This document shows positions 61,489 through 64,000 of a stretch of DNA of 64,000 nucleotides, piece after piece (position 1 is the stretch's first letter; each line of letters begins with the position of its first letter). A model generated the notes under the pieces. That model made no database searches and was not told where the DNA came from. It saw nothing but the letters and a program-made list of their open reading frames with translations. Source of the DNA: Beijerinckiaceae bacterium. GTDB lineage: Bacteria; Pseudomonadota; Alphaproteobacteria; Rhizobiales; Beijerinckiaceae. The stretch lies in NCBI GenBank assembly GCA_947476075.1, contig CANJPM010000001.1, positions 1-64,000 on the forward strand, written 5' to 3'. The translations under genes were made by a program, and so were the position numbers.

Positions 61489-62388
61489 TCACCAAACCAG
61501 GGCAGGCATTGCGGCAATCGGCGTCAATCCTGATTCCGCGACAAGCGCATCCAGCGCCGCCGCGTCCAGTACGCCGCCGGGGTGGATCTCGTCGCGGTGG
61601 ATGCCTTTGGTTACGAACACGCAATCGAGCCCGCGATCGCAGGCGCCCTTCACGTCGGTGCGCAGAGCGTCGCCAATGGCGAGCACGCGCTTGAGATCGA
61701 CAGGCGCGCCGCGATGGCGCTCCGCCAGCATCAGCGCCCGATCATAGATCGGCGCGAACGGCTTGCCCGCCTGCAACACGCGCCCGCCTTCCTCTTCATA
61801 GCGCTGCGCAATAGCGCCTGCGCAATAGAGCATCGTCTCCCCGACATGGACGACGAGATCGGGATTGGCGGAAATGAAATCGAGCTTGCGCGCGCGCATA
61901 ACAGACAGCGCCTGCGCGTAATCATCTGGCGTGTGCGCATCGTCGAACAGGCCGGTGCAGAGCACGTAATCTGCCTCTTCCAGCGAGGTCAGCGGCGGAC
62001 GAAGGCCGCTCTGGTCCTCCAGAATGTCAAAGAACGTCAGATCCCGCGGAGGGCCGATGTGATGCAGCGGCGCCATGCCGCGCTCAATGAGGAAGCCAAG
62101 CGTCACGTCGCCTGACGTCACCACTGCGTCAAAGGCCGAACGCGGCGCGCCCAATCCCTCAAGCTGTTCCAGGATCGGCGGGAACGGCCGGGGCGCGTTG
62201 GTCACGAGGATCACCGTGCCGCCCCGCGCGCGAAACCGCGTCAACGCGGCGCAGGCTTCGGGAAAGGCCTCGCGGCCGTTGTGGACCACGCCCCAGATGT
62301 CGGACAGGACGACGTCGTAGGAATCGGCGATCTCGCCAAGTCCGGCGAGGATGGGCAGGCGGGCGAATGTGTGCGGAATTGATTGCAT
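61489..62388 (-). CDS. HAD-IIA family hydrolase (TIGR01459 type)
   Basis: The 299-residue phosphatase-fold protein has the HAD nucleophile Asp30 in VVLSDIWGVVHNG, motif II in ILVTNAPRP, and the late Lys and Asp motifs in GKPFAPIYDRAL and LAIGDALRTDVKGA. It belongs to the NagD/phosphoglycolate-type HAD-IIA group, subtype named TIGR01459. The Trp after the first Asp replaces the second Asp of the canonical DxD. A sugar phosphate or nucleotide is a likely substrate. It diverges from the TctC protein at 62500. Confidence 0.85.
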   Translation of the reverse strand: MQSIPHTFARLPILAGLGEIADSYDVVLSDIWGVVHNGREAFPEACAALTRFRARGGTVILVTNAPRPFPPILEQLEGLGAPRSAFDAVVTSGDVTLGFLIERGMAPLHHIGPPRDLTFFDILEDQSGLRPPLTSLEEADYVLCTGLFDDAHTPDDYAQALSVMRARKLDFISANPDLVVHVGETMLYCAGAIAQRYEEEGGRVLQAGKPFAPIYDRALMLAERHRGAPVDLKRVLAIGDALRTDVKGACDRGLDCVFVTKGIHRDEIHPGGVLDAAALDALVAESGLTPIAAMPALVW

Positions 62389-62499
62389 GGGCTGGCGCTA
62401 AGCTGGCGGGGGGAGGGTGTCAAGCGAGCAGGCGCCCGCATCTGGCGTGCGCGCCCTGAACCGGCTAACCTGCCGCTACAAAATGACCGGGAGGAAGAA

Positions 62500-63552
62500 A
62501 TGTTTCAAGCTCAATCCCCAGCTCTGTCTGCGCTTGGCGCGATATGGGCGGGCGTGCTGATGGTTGCGCCTGCGAGCGCGCAAAACGCCAATGCCGACGT
62601 CGCCGCCTTCTACAAGGGCAAACAGGTCACGATCATCGTCGGCTCCTCGGCCGGCGGCGGTTACGACACTTACGCCCGGATGATGTCGCGTCACATGGGC
62701 AAGCACATTCCCGGCAATCCCACGATCATCGTGCAGAACATGCCTGGCGCGGGCAGCAATGTTGCGGCTAATTATATATACAATGTTGCGCCCAAGGACG
62801 GCAGCGTGATCGGGGCGTTCCAGTCGGGCGTGGTGCTGGAGCCGCTGCTGGGCAAGACGCCGATCAAGCATGATCCCTCGAAGTCGATCTATCTGGGCAG
62901 CGCCAACGACGACATCTACATCTGTCTCGCGCGGGCGGATTCGCCGGTCGCCAAGTTTTCGGACGTGTTCACGAAAGAGCTCGTGATGGCGGCCAGCCAG
63001 TCCAGTTCCACCAGCGACTACCCTGCGGTCATCAATGCCGTGCTGGGCACAAAATTCAAGGTCGTCACCGGCTATCCAGGCAGCCGCGAAATCTCGCTGG
63101 CGGTGGAGCGTGGCGAGGCGCAGGGCGCTTGCGGGCTGGCTTGGCCTTCGATCTCGGTGACGCAACCGGGCTGGTTCACCACCGGAAACGTCAAGGTGAT
63201 TGTGCAAACGCATGAGAAGGGACATCCGGATCTCAACAAGCAGGGCGTGCCGCTCGCGCATACGTTCGCCAAGAGCGACGACGAGCGGGCGATGCTGGAC
63301 CTGTTCTTCAGCCAGTCGCGCTTTGGCCGTCCTTATGTTGTGGCGCCCGAAACGCCCAGGGATCGCGTGAGCGCGCTGCGTCAGGCCTTTGACTCCACCA
63401 TCAAAGATCCCGAATTGCGCGCTGAAGCCACCCGCGCCCGGCTCGATGTGGACGCCGTGAGCGGCGAAGAGCTGCAAACCCTGGTCGCCAAGGTCTACGC
63501 TTCGCCCCCTGACATTATAGCGCGCACCAAGAAGGCTCTGCACGGGGAATAG
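62500..63552 (+). CDS. TctC/Bug-type periplasmic substrate-binding protein (orphan)
   Basis: The 350-residue protein has a signal peptide (to about residue 28, SAQNA) and family features FYKGKQVTIIVG, IPGNPTIIVQNMPGAG, and APKDGSVIG. The cysteines Cys142 and Cys211 match those of the 1026 and 6412 proteins. No tctA/tctB gene lies near. GGGAGGAAG precedes the ATG at 62500. It is about 40 percent or so alike the first one by eye; the ligand is not deducible. Confidence 0.88.
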   Translation: MFQAQSPALSALGAIWAGVLMVAPASAQNANADVAAFYKGKQVTIIVGSSAGGGYDTYARMMSRHMGKHIPGNPTIIVQNMPGAGSNVAANYIYNVAPKDGSVIGAFQSGVVLEPLLGKTPIKHDPSKSIYLGSANDDIYICLARADSPVAKFSDVFTKELVMAASQSSSTSDYPAVINAVLGTKFKVVTGYPGSREISLAVERGEAQGACGLAWPSISVTQPGWFTTGNVKVIVQTHEKGHPDLNKQGVPLAHTFAKSDDERAMLDLFFSQSRFGRPYVVAPETPRDRVSALRQAFDSTIKDPELRAEATRARLDVDAVSGEELQTLVAKVYASPPDIIARTKKALHGE

Positions 63553-63602
63553 GCTCTTTCTTCTCTTCTCCCGCGCAAGGTAGAGGGAAGGTTGGCGCTC
63601 TT

Positions 63603-63732
63603 CCTTCTCCCGCAGGCGGGAGAAGGTGGCGAGCGAAGCGCGACGGATGAGGGGTCTTTGAGGTTGAAGCTCAAGCCCTCATCTTAGCTTTTGCTGACGC
63701 AAAACCCACCTTCTCCCGCGCGCGGGAGAAGG
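63603..63732. repeat. Interspersed palindromic element, copy B
   Basis: The element starts with CCTTCTCCCGC-AG-GCGGGAGAAGG (63603-63626), contains GCGCGACGGATGAGGG and CCCTCATC, and ends with a 24-base perfect palindrome centred on CCCGCGCGCGGG (63709-63732). It aligns with copy A at 18771-18906 in the same orientation over the GACGGATGAGGG to TTGCTGACGCAAA part. It fills the gap between the TctC gene and the RidA gene. Confidence 0.8.
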
Positions 63733-63792
63733 ATAAGCGCCCTTCTTTTCTTCCATTTGAGTTATGATTGCGGTTCAGTTCAGGAGTCCCCC

Positions 63793-64000
63793 ATGCCCGT
63801 GTTCATCAATCCGCCTGAGCTTCCCAAGCCCTCGTCCAATTATGCGCAAGGGGTTTTAGTCAGCGCCGGCGCGCGCCGCCTGATCCTGTCGGGCCAGGTG
63901 GGCATGGGCGCCGACGGCGTCTTGCGTGAAGGGCTGGAGGCGCAGACCGAGCAGGTGTTCGATAACATTCTTGCGCTGCTCAAGGCCGCCGACATGGAGC
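63793..64000 (+). CDS. RidA family protein, N-terminal part (runs off window)
   Basis: The first 69 codons read MPVFINPPELPKPSSNYAQG, then LILSGQVGMGADG and QTEQVFDNILALLKAADME, the RidA/YjgF/Rid opening. Members deaminate reactive enamine/imine intermediates or act as trimeric ligand-binding proteins. The C-terminal half with the active-site arginine is outside the window. AGGAG six bases before the ATG gives a strong ribosome-binding site. Confidence 0.85.
   Translation, partial: MPVFINPPELPKPSSNYAQGVLVSAGARRLILSGQVGMGADGVLREGLEAQTEQVFDNILALLKAADME

Noticed and set aside
62476-63543. 355-codon minus-strand open frame
   Set aside because: Shadow of the third TctC gene, with an Arg/His-rich translation and no domain.

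Overview
The window looks like chromosomal DNA of a GC-rich alphaproteobacterium, most likely of the order Hyphomicrobiales (Rhizobiales). The signs are: a 5-aminolevulinate synthase (Shemin pathway), the atpI-B-E-b'-b order of ATP synthase F0 genes, split glycine decarboxylase genes (gcvPA/gcvPB) behind a tandem glycine riboswitch, the ctaC-D-B-coxF-ctaG-E-DUF983-surf1 order of aa3 oxidase genes, an IalB-family protein, and the colinear run ileS-lspA-M16-M16-dciA-dsbA-smc. The genus cannot be named from the sequence. No rRNA, tRNA, CRISPR array, prophage or insertion sequence was found.

Layout. 1-7.4 kb: a cut-off AraC-type regulator, a 33-residue membrane peptide, an orphan TctC-type binding protein, modBC without modA, a DUF1348 protein, guanine deaminase, a 4,5-dihydroxyphthalate decarboxylase-like protein and a second orphan TctC protein. 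7.7-18.7 kb: an MFS exporter, a RecD-like helicase, a DedA protein, a tightly coupled operon of two membrane proteins, a secreted protein and an exported amidohydrolase, a convergent c-haem protein with a carboxypeptidase-regulatory-like domain, hemA and a GNAT enzyme. 18.9-26.1 kb: a class III CoA-transferase, a nucleophile-less alpha/beta-hydrolase-like protein, a binding protein and an FMN-dependent 2-hydroxyacid dehydrogenase. These are divergent from a complete NitT/TauT-type ABC transporter, and together they look like an uptake and catabolic island.

26.1-42.7 kb is core energy metabolism: ATP synthase F0 genes, the riboswitch-controlled glycine cleavage operon, a lipoprotein and IalB protein, the wreck of a parDE toxin-antitoxin pair, and the cytochrome c oxidase cluster with its haem and copper assembly factors. 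42.7-64 kb holds a DMT exporter, an HD-domain protein, a chorismate mutase-like/methyltransferase fusion, then the long minus-strand housekeeping run from ileS to smc, an intact brnT/HTH toxin-antitoxin pair with a visible promoter-operator, ribF, a PCMT-like methyltransferase, a single-domain response regulator, a HAD-IIA phosphatase, a third orphan TctC protein and the start of a RidA protein.

The most unusual items are the chorismate mutase-like/methyltransferase fusion, the coupled membrane/secreted/amidohydrolase operon facing the c-haem protein, the cysteine pair shared by all three orphan TctC proteins, the Glu-to-Lys change in the CuA loop of oxidase subunit II, and several long perfect palindromes between genes. 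No wholly new system could be proven from sequence alone.
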